A stretch of 34,805 bases of DNA. Origin: Thiocapsa marina 5811 (lineage in GTDB: Bacteria > Pseudomonadota > Gammaproteobacteria > Chromatiales > Chromatiaceae). Positions 1 to 8,597 of this stretch are shown one piece after another. Made by a program: the position numbers and the translations under genes. Below the pieces are notes generated by a model. The model was not told where the DNA came from and ran no database searches. It worked only from the letters and a program-made list of their open reading frames with translations. The stretch covers positions 1 to 34,805 of the forward strand of contig NZ_AFWV01000023.1 in assembly GCF_000223985.1 (NCBI RefSeq), given 5' to 3'. How positions within the stretch are numbered: position 1 is the first letter of the stretch; the number at the start of each line of letters is the position of its first letter.

Positions 1-405
1 CCGGACAAACAACCCGTGGCCGCGCTCGTGGAAGCCGCCGCGCGCCGCCACGGCGTGGATCCGGCGTTCGCGCTCGCCATCGCCCGGCGCGAGAGCGCAT
101 TCCGCCAGACGGCGGTCTCCCCGAAGGGCGCGACCGGCGTGATGCAGCTGATGCCGGCGACGGCCGCGCGCTACGGCGCGAATCCGCGCGACCTCGAACA
201 GAACATCGACGCCGGCGTGCGCTACCTGCGCGATCTGGCCGGGATGTTCGACGGCGATCCCGCGTTGGTCGCCGCCGGCTACAACGCGGGGGAGGGCGCC
301 GTGATCAAGCACGGCTATCGCATCCCGCCCTATCGCGAGACCCGCACCTACGTCCCCCGCGTTCTCGAATCCCGATCGGAGTATCTGCAATGCCGACAGC
401 CCTGA
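1..405 (+). CDS. slt: Lytic transglycosylase (SLT/GH23 type), 5' end beyond window
   Basis: The reading frame is open from base 1, so the gene starts upstream of the window; a GTG at 16 is only an internal candidate start. The visible 134 residues are a soluble lytic transglycosylase domain. The catalytic glutamate lies in RRESAF, followed by the substrate-groove motif GATGVMQLMPATAARYG and the YNAGEGAV motif near the C-terminus. The family cleaves the glycan strand of peptidoglycan, and in conjugation operons it opens the wall for assembly of the transfer machine. It overlaps the next gene by 16 bp, which places it in the transfer operon. Any signal peptide would be in the missing part. The gene name is positional, since slt genes occur beside FlhDC-type activators in IncA/C plasmids and SXT/R391-like elements. 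Confidence 0.88.
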   Translation, partial: PDKQPVAALVEAAARRHGVDPAFALAIARRESAFRQTAVSPKGATGVMQLMPATAARYGANPRDLEQNIDAGVRYLRDLAGMFDGDPALVAAGYNAGEGAVIKHGYRIPPYRETRTYVPRVLESRSEYLQCRQP

Positions 406-704
406 TGCCGCACCCCGGAATCCCCGACCTGCAGGACACCGTGCGACGCTGCAATCGCCTCTATTGGATCGGTGCTCGGGATGCCGCCCGGGTCTCGCCG
501 CAGGTGGCCGCAACCCTGTTCGGCGTGACCCCGGAGCTGGCCGAGTGGCTCGGCGGCGCCACGTTGGAGGCGGTGCTCGATCTGGCCGAGGCACCCGTGG
601 TGACCTTCCGCGCGAGTCTCGACGCACCGCTTGCCCGGGCGCAGGTGCCGCCGGCCTTGCGCAATCTGCATCTGGCGCTGCGGGCCGCCGGGGGTGCGGG
701 GTGA
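390..704 (+). CDS. FlhD-like subunit of a conjugation master activator (SetD/AcaD type)
   Basis: This 104-aa protein matches FlhD in size and pattern. The segment from NRLYWIGARDAARV through VAATLFGVTPELAEWL to LEAVLDLAEAPVVTFR parallels the FlhD helical core (LLLAQRLI, AMFRLGI, MVKLAE, CHFRFD). FlhD partners FlhC to form a hetero-oligomeric transcription activator of flagellar genes. Distant pairs (SetDC in SXT/R391, AcaDC in IncA/C plasmids) instead switch on conjugation genes. The partner gene follows directly, its GTG overlapping this stop codon by 4 bp. A GGAG at 378-381 suits the ATG at 390. Similarity was judged by eye and is moderate; the FlhC-like neighbour makes the call much stronger. 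Confidence 0.75.
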   Translation: MPTALMPHPGIPDLQDTVRRCNRLYWIGARDAARVSPQVAATLFGVTPELAEWLGGATLEAVLDLAEAPVVTFRASLDAPLARAQVPPALRNLHLALRAAGGAG

Positions 705-1309
705 GCGCCGATCCATTGAACCCCGGCCCGATCGCCCTCGGGCAAACTTCTGCACGCATGCCGGATCCACACCTCGCCCGGCACGACGCCGAGACCCTCG
801 CACTCGCCTTGCTGCGGCACGGCGCGCGGGTCGGGGTCGTGCATTGGGCCACGGGTCTGAAGAGCACGGTCCTCGCCGGCTGGTATCGGCAGCTGCACGG
901 GCGGGCACCGCCGCGCGGTCCTCTGCCGGACAGCGCCGGGTCGATGATCCGCACCCGCACCGAGCATGCCGCCGCTTCGCTTTTCGGCGTGGTCTATGCC
1001 GAGCACCGTCGCGACGGCGCCCTCGGACGCATGATCGACCCGCAGGGTCTGGTGCGCGCCTACGAGCTCTATCTGGCGCTGATCGACGGCCCGCATGCGG
1101 GTGTGCTGGGCATCAACCAAGCCTGGATCGTCGCGCGGGATCTTCGCGCCGGGCTTGCCGCGATCGCCTGGTGTCCGTCCTGCGAGGCCCCCTACATCGC
1201 CATGCGCGACGCGATCCTGATCGGCTGTCCGCTGTGCGCCCTGTATGCGCGGGCCGGCGGACGCGTCTCTCCTCGGCGAGCAGGGCACTCCGATGCGACC
1301 TCGCGCTGA
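701..1309 (+). CDS. FlhC-like subunit of a conjugation master activator (SetC/AcaC type)
   Basis: Reading from GTG 701, which overlaps the previous stop as GTGA, gives 202 residues against about 192 for FlhC. A later ATG at 758 is an alternative start. The hallmark is the C-terminal four-cysteine zinc site, C158-P-S-C161 and C176-P-L-C179, spaced as in FlhC. Before it is a helical region with GARVGVVHWATGLKSTVLAGWY, resembling the FlhC DNA-contacting segment. With the FlhD-like neighbour it should form an activator binding upstream of transfer promoters. Its position inside the mating-pair operon would create a positive feedback loop. A role in motility is unlikely given the context, but cannot be excluded from sequence alone. 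Confidence 0.85.
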   Translation: MSADPLNPGPIALGQTSARMPDPHLARHDAETLALALLRHGARVGVVHWATGLKSTVLAGWYRQLHGRAPPRGPLPDSAGSMIRTRTEHAAASLFGVVYAEHRRDGALGRMIDPQGLVRAYELYLALIDGPHAGVLGINQAWIVARDLRAGLAAIAWCPSCEAPYIAMRDAILIGCPLCALYARAGGRVSPRRAGHSDATSR

Positions 1310-2306
1310 AGCCCTCGCCGCGGGCCTCCTGATCGCACTGACGGCCGGGCCGACGCCGGCGGCACCCGGGGGCGGCTTCTACGCGCGCGATGCCGAAGGC
1401 TGGTTCTGGTATCGGGAGCCGCCGCTGCCGGTTGCTGTCGAGCCGCCGACAAGCGCGGAGCCACCGCGTGCGCCCATCGAGCCCGAGCCGTCCGAGCGGG
1501 CGCCGTCCGAGCCTGTCGCGGAAGTGCCCCCCGGACCGGCGCCGCTCTCCGCGCACTGGTTCCGCGAGCACCTGGACACCTACCGCGACCGCGCCATCGA
1601 CGATCCGTCCCCCGAGAACGTGGCGGTCTACCTGCACCTGCAGCGCATCGCGATGGACAAGTCCTCGCGGTTCGCGCGGGTGTCCGAGCGCGTGGTGCAG
1701 GGTGATCCCGTCCTCGACGAGATCACCCGCCGTCCCACCGCCAACTTCGGGGCCAACCTGGCCGACAAGCAGGCGAGCGCCGCCGGCGATGCGCTGCTCG
1801 AACGCCTCGCCGGGGAGACCGCACTCTGGTTCTTCTTCCGCTCGGACTGTCCCTATTGCGATGCGCAGGCCCCGCTCCTGGACGCCCTCGCGCAGCGCTA
1901 CGGCTTCGCGGTGCTGGCGGTCTCGCTGGACGGGGCGGGCCTTGCGGACGGGACGTTTCCCGCCTTCCAGATCGACCGCGGCCAGGCCGAGGCGTTGGGC
2001 GTGATCTCCACCCCGGCGATGTTCCTCGCCCGCCCGGATCAGGGCGCGGTGGCCCCGATCGCCCAGGGACTCCTCTCGCTCGCCCAACTGCGCGATCGCA
2101 TCGTCCTCGCCGCCGTCCAGGCCGGCTGGGTCAGCGAGGCGGAGGCGAGCCGTCTCCGATCGGGTCCGGCCGATGCGCGCAGCGCTGCCGCGACCCTCAC
2201 CGCACTCCCCGAGGACCCGACCGCCTTGCTCGAGGCACTGCGCGCCACCGTTCTTCCCGACACCCGACCCGACATCCGCCCCGACTCCAGCCAGGCCCCC
2301 CGATGA
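1293..2306 (+). CDS. traF: TraF, F-type conjugal pilus assembly protein
   Basis: The protein has 337 residues from ATG 1293 and overlaps the FlhC-like gene by 17 bp. It begins with a signal peptide (MRPRAEALAAGLLIALTAG, then small residues), so it is periplasmic. A proline/glutamate-rich linker (about residues 45-80) leads to the conserved GWFWY/LDTYRDRAIDDPSPENVAVYL region typical of TraF, then a thioredoxin-like domain. That domain carries C186-P-Y-C189, an active-site dithiol. F plasmid TraF lacks this motif, whereas many ICE-type TraF proteins keep it and may act as disulfide isomerases for cysteine-rich Tra proteins. The stop overlaps the traH start (ATGA), and traF-traH-traG is the standard F-type order. 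Confidence 0.9.
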   Translation: MRPRAEALAAGLLIALTAGPTPAAPGGGFYARDAEGWFWYREPPLPVAVEPPTSAEPPRAPIEPEPSERAPSEPVAEVPPGPAPLSAHWFREHLDTYRDRAIDDPSPENVAVYLHLQRIAMDKSSRFARVSERVVQGDPVLDEITRRPTANFGANLADKQASAAGDALLERLAGETALWFFFRSDCPYCDAQAPLLDALAQRYGFAVLAVSLDGAGLADGTFPAFQIDRGQAEALGVISTPAMFLARPDQGAVAPIAQGLLSLAQLRDRIVLAAVQAGWVSEAEASRLRSGPADARSAAATLTALPEDPTALLEALRATVLPDTRPDIRPDSSQAPR

Positions 2307-3745
2307 AGATTCGATTCGCACCGACCCTTGTCCTGATCGCCGCGACGGCGACCCCCGCCGCCGAGGCGGCCGGCATCGCCACCCAATCGAGCGTCATGTT
2401 CGACAGCATGGTCAATCTCACCAACCCGTCGGCGCACATGGGACAGCGCCGCGGCGCCTTCTCGGGCGGGTCGGTGGTGAACCGCAACCGCCTCATGAGC
2501 GAGTCGCTCTGGCACGTGGTGCCGCCGTCCTTCGAGGCCGGCTGCGGGGGCATCGACATGTTCGCCGGTTCCTTCAGCTTCATCTCCGCGGATCAGTTCC
2601 AACAATTGATGCGCTCGATTGCGGCGAACGCCACCGGCTACGCCTTCGAGGTCGCCCTGACCGCCATGTGTCCGACCTGTGTCGAGGTCATGGAGTCGCT
2701 GCAGCGCAAGCTCCAGGCGCTCAATCAGGGCTACGCCAATTCCTGTCAGCTCGCCAAGGGTCTGGTCAACGACGTGGCGAGCGCTTTGGACGTGCAGCAC
2801 AAGGACAACACCTCGCTGGTGGCGATGGTGAAGGGCTTCGGCGATGTCTTCGAGACCCGTAGCCTGACCTCCGGGGAAAGCCCGGTGAACCAGGTCGCGA
2901 ACAACTTGACCGACGAGCAGCGCGCCGAGGCCGATCTGCAGGGCAATCTGGTCTGGCAGGCGCTCAAACGCCAAGGCGCGGCCGGTTGGTTCGTCGGCGG
3001 CGACGATGCCCTGCTCGAAGCCATCATGAGCGTGACCGGCTCGGTGATCCTCGGTCCACCCGAGCCCGCACCCGACGGGGCCGGGGACAACTTCCGGGTC
3101 ACCCCGCTGCCGGGCAACCTCATGAGCGTGCGCGATCTGCTCTGGGGCAGCAGCGCGCACGAGGACACCGGGCCCGGTCAGAGCACCGTCAACCATGTCG
3201 TGCGCCGCTACAGCTGCAACGACACCGCGGTGAACGGCTGCATGGCGCCGAGCGTGATCGCCGATACCCAGACCGTGGGGTTGGTGCAGTACACCGATCA
3301 CCTGCTGCTGGGCGATCCGAACATCCCGGGCAGCGTCGGGTTGGTGCAGAAGTTTCGTCTGGGCGCAACCGCACCGACCGCCCGCGAGCAAGCCTTCATG
3401 GAGCTCGCCCCCAACGGCATCGGGGCGCAACTGCGCAACCTCGCCCGGCACGACGAAGGCCTGGCGCGGATCTTCGCCAAGCAGGCCGCGCCGGTGATCG
3501 CGCTGGAGATGGCTCAGCTCATCATGTCCGATCTGCTGCGTGCGGCGGAGAACGCGCTCGCGATGGGCGCCAATGCCTACACCGCCAAGGTCGCCGAGCA
3601 GATCAAGGGTGCGCGCGAGCAGGTGTATCGCGAATATGCCGTCCTTGCCGAGCGCTACGGCAACGCCCAGACCCTGCTTGCCTACTACCAGGACCTGTCC
3701 GCCCAAGTGAAGGGCCGGGCCGAGTCCACCCCAAACCAGCGCTGA
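2303..3745 (+). CDS. traH: TraH, conjugal transfer pilus assembly protein
   Basis: The protein has 480 residues. ATG 2303 overlaps the traF stop by 4 bp. A signal peptide (MKIRFAPTLVLIAATATPAA) is followed by the conserved TraH opening, with SVMFDSMVNLTNPSAH, RGAFSGGSVVNRN and PPSFEAGCGGIDMFAGSFSF. Cysteine motifs such as ALTAMCPTCVEVME fit a periplasmic, disulfide-bonded protein. TraH is an F-type specific type IV secretion component that works with TraF and TraW in pilus extension and retraction. The C-terminal half is predicted helical (IFAKQAAPVIALEMAQLI). It lies between traF and traG, with a 15-bp gap before traG. Confidence 0.93.
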   Translation: MKIRFAPTLVLIAATATPAAEAAGIATQSSVMFDSMVNLTNPSAHMGQRRGAFSGGSVVNRNRLMSESLWHVVPPSFEAGCGGIDMFAGSFSFISADQFQQLMRSIAANATGYAFEVALTAMCPTCVEVMESLQRKLQALNQGYANSCQLAKGLVNDVASALDVQHKDNTSLVAMVKGFGDVFETRSLTSGESPVNQVANNLTDEQRAEADLQGNLVWQALKRQGAAGWFVGGDDALLEAIMSVTGSVILGPPEPAPDGAGDNFRVTPLPGNLMSVRDLLWGSSAHEDTGPGQSTVNHVVRRYSCNDTAVNGCMAPSVIADTQTVGLVQYTDHLLLGDPNIPGSVGLVQKFRLGATAPTAREQAFMELAPNGIGAQLRNLARHDEGLARIFAKQAAPVIALEMAQLIMSDLLRAAENALAMGANAYTAKVAEQIKGAREQVYREYAVLAERYGNAQTLLAYYQDLSAQVKGRAESTPNQR

Positions 3746-3760
3746 GGCACGGCAACAGCC

Positions 3761-6700
3761 ATGTTCGAGATCTATTCCATCGGCGACGCCGCCTACCTCG
3801 CCGCCGTCCTCAACGCCGTGGCCATGCTCATGGGCACCGGCAACATGAGCCAGCTCGCCGGCGTGGGCTTCCTGATCGGCGTCATCCTGGTGACCTTCCA
3901 GGGCCTGGTGCAGGCGCGCGCACCCCAATACCAACAGATGCTGATCGCGCTGGTCATCTATCTGGGCATGTTCGGTCCGAGCGCGCGGGTGAGCGTGGAG
4001 GACCTCTACTCCGGGGCGGTGCACCGGGTCGACAACGTCCCCCTGGGCGTGGCCGCCGTCGGCTCGGCGCTCTCGCAGGTGGGCTACGGGGTCACCCGGC
4101 TCTTCGAGCAGGCGTTCTCCACCCCGGCCATGACCGATTACGGCTTCGCCGCACCCCTGCAGATCCTGCAGAGCGTGCGCGCGGGGACCCTCTCTCGCGC
4201 GCGGCTCGGCGCGGCCAACAGCCCGACACCGGGTGCGGACATCGAGCGCTCCTTCGTCAACTACATCGCCGAGTGCGTGCTCTACGACGTGGACACCGGA
4301 CAGCGCTCGCTGGACAGCGTGCTGCGCGATCCGAGCTGGACCGGCGCCCTGGCGGTCGCCAATCCGATGCCGACCACCGAGCTGTGGTTGGGCGGGGCCC
4401 CGGTCGTGAAGGAGTGCGACGACGCCTGGGCGGATCTGTCCGCCTACACGACGACCGAGTTCCTGCCGGCGCTGCGCGGCTCGCTCGCCGCCACCCTCGC
4501 CGTGCAGGCCGCGGAGGTGGACAACGCCGTGCAGACCGCTCTGGATGCCGTCGCCGGCGCCGGGGTGGACGCGCAGAACTACATGGTGATGTCGGTGGCG
4601 GCGAGCGTGCTGCCCAAGGGCGAGGCGCAGGTGTGGGAGGAGCTCGGGCGCTGGGAAACCGCCGCGACCATCACCCAGGCGGCCCAGCAGCGCAACACCC
4701 AATGGGCCGCCGAGGAGACCCTGTTCGCGCGCATCGTGCGCCCCATGATGACCTTCTTCGAGGCGTTCCTGTTTGCCGTCTCCCCGCTGATGGTCTTCGC
4801 CGTCGGGCTCGGCACGATCGGTATCCGCATGATCGGCAAGTACCTGCTGTTCGGTCTGTGGATCCAGCTCTGGCAGCCGATCCTCGCCGTGATCAACCTC
4901 TACATCATCCTGACGACCCAAGGCAAACTCGACGCCCTGCGCAATGCCGGCATGGGCAACCTGGAGCTGCCCTCGATCTTCGCGTTGTGGAAGCTCGACT
5001 TCATCCTCTCGGATTATCTCGGGGTCGGCGGCATGCTCGCGGCGAGCACGCCGGCAATCTCCCTGATGCTGATCTACGGCTCGGCGGTCACCGCGACCCA
5101 TTTGGCGGGACGCCTGCAAGGCGGCGACCACGTCAACGAGAAGATCGCGAGCCCCGATGCGGTGAATCCCGCAGCCGCCTTGTCGATGGGGTCGCTCAAG
5201 ACCCATGCCCCGCTCACCGGCACGACGACGCCGAACGCCAATTCCGTGCTCTGGTCGGCGGATGTCGGGCGCTCCATGCAGGACAGCGTGCGCTCCGGCG
5301 AGCAGGCCGTGCAGCAGGCCAGCGCCCGGTTTTCCTCCGCCTTGGGTGCGGCCGCGAGCGCGACGGCGTCCCGGTCGGGCGAGAGCTTCGATGCGCGCTC
5401 CAAGGGCTGGGAGTATGCGGCCACGGGCAGTGCGACGGATAAGACGCTCCTGGCCGAAGCCGAATCGATCGCCTCGGGGTACCGACAGGACGAGGTGTCG
5501 CGCTCGGGCATCGCGGCGACGCTGGCGGGCGGTCTGTCGGGCGGGAGAAACGATCAGGGACGCACCGGGAAGGCGTCGATTTCGGGCGAGCTTCACCGAA
5601 CCTACGGCGTGGAGAAGACGATCGCCGATTCCCTTGCCGGCGAGATTTCCCGACGCGTCACGGGTGACGCAGGGTTCGAGGCGCGCCTGGCCGAGTCGAT
5701 TAGGCTAGACGAACAGACCGGACGGCGAAACGTATTCTCGCAACGGCTCACCAACGAGGAGAGCGCGCGCCTGACCCGCTCCGCCGACGATGTCGTCACC
5801 ACCTCGCTTTCGCTGGAGCGTGCGCGGTCCATGGAGAGCCGCTACGGCGCGATGGGGCGCTTCGGCGCCTCGGAAATCGGTCATGCCATCGCCGAGAATC
5901 CGGCGATGATGACGCGGGTGATGCAGGAGATCGATCGGCGCAACCTCGCCGGGGATCACCAGACCCTGGCGGGTTCCTGGGCCTACGCGAAGAACATGAC
6001 GGCGGACTCCGCGCAGGCGGCGGCCGGGATCGCCCTCCTGATCGGTCATGCGGACGGTGCGACCACGCGGACGTTCAGCCCCGCCGAGGCGCAAAGCGCG
6101 AAGGAAGCGGGGTACGGCATTCTGGGGGATCTCTTCGGGACCCATCGTCCCGGACCCGACAGCGATCCGAACCGTCACGCCGGCCTTGCGGACGGAGCGC
6201 CAAGCTTCGGATCGGCACGGGAGACGTTCGAGCGGGCAGGGGTGAGCGATCCGAGCGCACGGGTGGCCGGGTTGCACGGCGAGATCGACGCGCACGGGCG
6301 CGTTGCGGGCGGTGCCGACGATCCGTCCGCCGTCTCGCAATTCCATGACCAAAGTCGCGACGCGGTTGCGAGCCGCCGAGAGGAGCACGAGGCGGATGTG
6401 CGTGCGCAGAACCGTGACCGGCTCGGTGCGCTCATCGATCGGCAGGCCATCCTGCCGCGTTCCGCGGCACGGACCCTTCACAACGAGGTCGGGGGGATCC
6501 TGATCAAAACGGCCGAGGTCGGGACTCTGACGGCGGCCGGCGCGGGCGGGAGTCTGAATCGGACGGTCGCGGCCGCGAAGGCGTTCGGATCCACCTTGGC
6601 AGGCGGGGGCGGTGTGGCGGACGCGCTCGCGGCCGGAAAGGCGGCTGCGGGCGGCGAAGCCGGCTGGACCAAGGCCGTCGACACCATCGTGGCGGCACGG

Positions 6701-7561
6701 ATGCAGGAGGTCGCCGGATTCGGGTTGACATCCGCCCAACATGAGCTGTTTCGGGAGTCCACCGGATCGGTGTTTGCGGACCTGCCCAGTCAAGCCCAGC
6801 AAGTCGCCAGAGCCGCGGTGGTCGCGGAAGCCGGGGGCGGGACTCGGGGTGAACACATCGCCGAGTTGATCGAGCGCGCGGCGGTGTCGCGCGAAGACAC
6901 CGACCTTCGCCTGATCGGAAACTACAACAGCCATGGGGCCGCGACGGAAAAAAAAACTGAACAATCCGGGTTAGAGTTGCATCGAGCGCCGACGCCGACC
7001 GAAACCCCGATCCAACTCTCGGCAAGCGCGGGCGCGGCGGCGACGACATCGACCGTCGGCGGTGCGGCCGGAGGGGTGTTGGACATCATCGCGAGCGCCG
7101 AGTCCGGCGGGAACTACAATGCCTGGTACGGCAACGCCGGCCAGAATACGGTGGATCTGTCGACGCTGACGCTCGATCGGATCCGCGATCTGCAAAAGGA
7201 CTTGGTGAAGACCCGCGGTGGCTCTCCGATCGGCCGCTACCAGATCATCGACGACACCCTGGATCGCCTCAGGCTGCGGATGGGTCTCTCGGGCAGCGAG
7301 CCGTTCACGCCCGAGCTTCAAGACCGGATGGGTCTGCTCTTGATGCGCGATGCAGGCTTCAACGCCTGGCAACGCGGGAGCATCGACGACGCGACGTTCA
7401 ATTATCGACTGTCCAAAGTCTGGGCCGGACTCCCGATGGACGCGTCGAACCAAAGCTACTACGAGGGCAAGGCGGGCAATCGCGCCACCGTGGATTACGA
7501 TGTGGTGATGGACGGGCTGCGACGGCTCAAAGGGTCGGGGGCAGTGGACAGAGGGTCTTGA
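3761..7561 (+). CDS. traG: TraG, mating-pair stabilization protein with a C-terminal endolysin-like domain
   Basis: The protein has 1266 residues. The N-terminus (IYSIGDAAYLAAVLNAVAML, then several hydrophobic segments near residues 30-75 and 320-460) matches the inner-membrane TraG_N domain of F-type systems, needed for pilus assembly and mating-pair stabilization. A long alanine/glycine-rich, probably periplasmic region follows. Residues about 1107-1260 look like a lambda R-type (GH104) transglycosylase: IIASAESGGNYN with candidate catalytic Glu1114, then SPIGRYQII, FTPELQDRMGLLLM and VWAGLP, in the order seen in phage R endolysin. The fusion would place a wall-cutting domain at the mating interface. 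In SXT/R391 elements TraG is the target of Eex surface exclusion, and the small gene that overlaps its end may be the counterpart. The TraG call is very firm; the lysozyme domain call is good. Confidence 0.93.
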   Translation: MFEIYSIGDAAYLAAVLNAVAMLMGTGNMSQLAGVGFLIGVILVTFQGLVQARAPQYQQMLIALVIYLGMFGPSARVSVEDLYSGAVHRVDNVPLGVAAVGSALSQVGYGVTRLFEQAFSTPAMTDYGFAAPLQILQSVRAGTLSRARLGAANSPTPGADIERSFVNYIAECVLYDVDTGQRSLDSVLRDPSWTGALAVANPMPTTELWLGGAPVVKECDDAWADLSAYTTTEFLPALRGSLAATLAVQAAEVDNAVQTALDAVAGAGVDAQNYMVMSVAASVLPKGEAQVWEELGRWETAATITQAAQQRNTQWAAEETLFARIVRPMMTFFEAFLFAVSPLMVFAVGLGTIGIRMIGKYLLFGLWIQLWQPILAVINLYIILTTQGKLDALRNAGMGNLELPSIFALWKLDFILSDYLGVGGMLAASTPAISLMLIYGSAVTATHLAGRLQGGDHVNEKIASPDAVNPAAALSMGSLKTHAPLTGTTTPNANSVLWSADVGRSMQDSVRSGEQAVQQASARFSSALGAAASATASRSGESFDARSKGWEYAATGSATDKTLLAEAESIASGYRQDEVSRSGIAATLAGGLSGGRNDQGRTGKASISGELHRTYGVEKTIADSLAGEISRRVTGDAGFEARLAESIRLDEQTGRRNVFSQRLTNEESARLTRSADDVVTTSLSLERARSMESRYGAMGRFGASEIGHAIAENPAMMTRVMQEIDRRNLAGDHQTLAGSWAYAKNMTADSAQAAAGIALLIGHADGATTRTFSPAEAQSAKEAGYGILGDLFGTHRPGPDSDPNRHAGLADGAPSFGSARETFERAGVSDPSARVAGLHGEIDAHGRVAGGADDPSAVSQFHDQSRDAVASRREEHEADVRAQNRDRLGALIDRQAILPRSAARTLHNEVGGILIKTAEVGTLTAAGAGGSLNRTVAAAKAFGSTLAGGGGVADALAAGKAAAGGEAGWTKAVDTIVAARMQEVAGFGLTSAQHELFRESTGSVFADLPSQAQQVARAAVVAEAGGGTRGEHIAELIERAAVSREDTDLRLIGNYNSHGAATEKKTEQSGLELHRAPTPTETPIQLSASAGAAATTSTVGGAAGGVLDIIASAESGGNYNAWYGNAGQNTVDLSTLTLDRIRDLQKDLVKTRGGSPIGRYQIIDDTLDRLRLRMGLSGSEPFTPELQDRMGLLLMRDAGFNAWQRGSIDDATFNYRLSKVWAGLPMDASNQSYYEGKAGNRATVDYDVVMDGLRRLKGSGAVDRGS

Positions 7562-7905
7562 TGATGGAACCGAAACACATCTTTCGCGCGTTGCGGGCCA
7601 TCCCGCGGCGCGTCCGGTGGATGCTCGCCGTGCCGGTGGTGATCGCGGCGGCGTTCGCGATCGACGCCGATGCGGGTTTTGCGTCGCTGATGGTGCTGAC
7701 AGCCGTCGGCGTCGTGTGGAATTTTTTCGATCGTGAATCTGCTCCGATTCTCGATGGAGACGAGTTCGATGAGGAGGACGATCCAACCTTTGACCATCTG
7801 AATCCGTTCGGTCTCGCCCGGAACCCCTACGATCCGAGCGACCCCTTTCTCCTGCGCCGGCACGATGATGCGGACATGCACCACAATCTCTTCGAAAGCG
7901 ACTGA
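7561..7905 (+). CDS. Small membrane protein after traG, possible entry-exclusion protein
   Basis: ATG 7561 shares its A with the TGA of traG (TGATG), indicating translational coupling; ATG 7564 or TTG 7558 are alternative starts. The product is about 114 residues. A basic N-terminus (RALRAIPRRVRW) precedes a hydrophobic stretch from MLAVPVVIAAAFAI to FASLMVLTAVGVVWNFF, enough for one or two membrane spans. An acidic, histidine-rich cytoplasmic-type tail (DGDEFDEEDDPTFDHL, RRHDDADMHHNLF) follows. I do not recognise the family. In SXT/R391 elements the gene directly after traG is eex, a small inner-membrane protein that blocks redundant transfer through TraG, so the position suggests that role. 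This is inference from position and topology only. Confidence 0.7.
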   Translation: MMEPKHIFRALRAIPRRVRWMLAVPVVIAAAFAIDADAGFASLMVLTAVGVVWNFFDRESAPILDGDEFDEEDDPTFDHLNPFGLARNPYDPSDPFLLRRHDDADMHHNLFESD

Positions 7906-8280
7906 TCCGGGCGGTTCGAAGACAGGGTCATTTCGCCGACGACCCGAAAACCGCTCGTCGGACGCAATCGCCATCATCCCGATCCGGTGGTGATGGCGTC
8001 CGTGATGACGATTTCGCCGCGATCGCCGAGGTGACGATCGCGGCGTTTCTGGACCTGGAGATCGGCAACCGCACGGAACACTTCATCATCGACGCACTCC
8101 GCGCAGCCGAGGCATGCGACCTCAGCGGCTGGTTCGGCGTCGATGGATTATCGTTGCCGGTGGAATGCGAAGGGTGTTCTCTACGAGATTGGGCCACGGA
8201 GACCGCGACCCTGTCACGACCCAGGGGGACCGGTTCAAGCTCGGCCGACGACCCGGTACGCGGACATTGCAGTCGATCTA
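7906..8280 (+). pseudogene. Probable remnant of a small gene at the end of the transfer operon
   Basis: One frame is open and reads like protein between the traG operon and about 8200. It passes through DGVRDDDFAAIAE and AAFLDLEIGNRTEHFIIDAL to LSGWFGVDGLSLPVECEGC. The only in-frame start is GTG 8031, yet plausible coding sequence lies upstream of it. After about 8200 the frame turns into arginine/serine-rich text typical of non-coding GC-rich DNA. A short stretch in another frame (GDRDPVTTQGDRFKLGRRPG, ending at 8281) may be the shifted continuation. I read this as a degraded gene but cannot name it. A short intact gene from GTG 8031 is the alternative. Confidence 0.3.
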
Positions 8281-8351
8281 GTTCGCGTGATCGGGCGAGG
8301 AAACGACTCGGATCTACCTCTTGGCGCCTCGACCCAGGTGACCGTTCCGGA

Positions 8352-8401
8352 CGCGTAGCGGACTGTCGCAGTGAACCCTATGAGCGCCACTGGACGGCCA
8401 T
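8352..8401 (-). repeat. Dispersed intergenic repeat A, copy 1
   Basis: On the minus strand this 50-nt segment aligns without gaps to 14234-14283 on the plus strand, with 39 of 50 positions identical by hand count. Identical blocks are ATGGCCGTCCAG (12 nt), CTGCGA and AGTCCGCT. The two copies are in opposite orientation and bracket the AT-richer block carrying the 65-aa, WHxH and helicase genes. Function is unknown; it may be a decayed intergenic mobile repeat. Confidence 0.6.
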
Positions 8402-8597
8402 GAGCGGACAAGGAACATCCCCAGCAGGCCGCCGCACGCGCTCTTTCACCCCCCTTGTGTCCGCGCGGGCCAAGCGCTGTAAGTCTCTTTCCCCGCGACG
8501 AATTCCGGCCAATTCCGACCGTCACCATGGCGCGACTTACTTGTGCAGTCGACACATTCAAGTAGGCTTAAGGGTGCTGAACGGACGCATAAGCCCC

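Noticed and set aside
2039-5596. Very long minus-strand open frame opposite traF-traH-traG
   Set aside because: Its sequence is His/Arg/Gly-rich text typical of the antisense of GC-rich genes, and the plus strand here encodes three firm Tra proteins.
7936-7961. CCGACGA/TCGTCGG stem after the traG operon as a terminator
   Set aside because: The stem is only 7 bp with a 12-nt loop and no T-run, which is weak evidence in GC-rich DNA.
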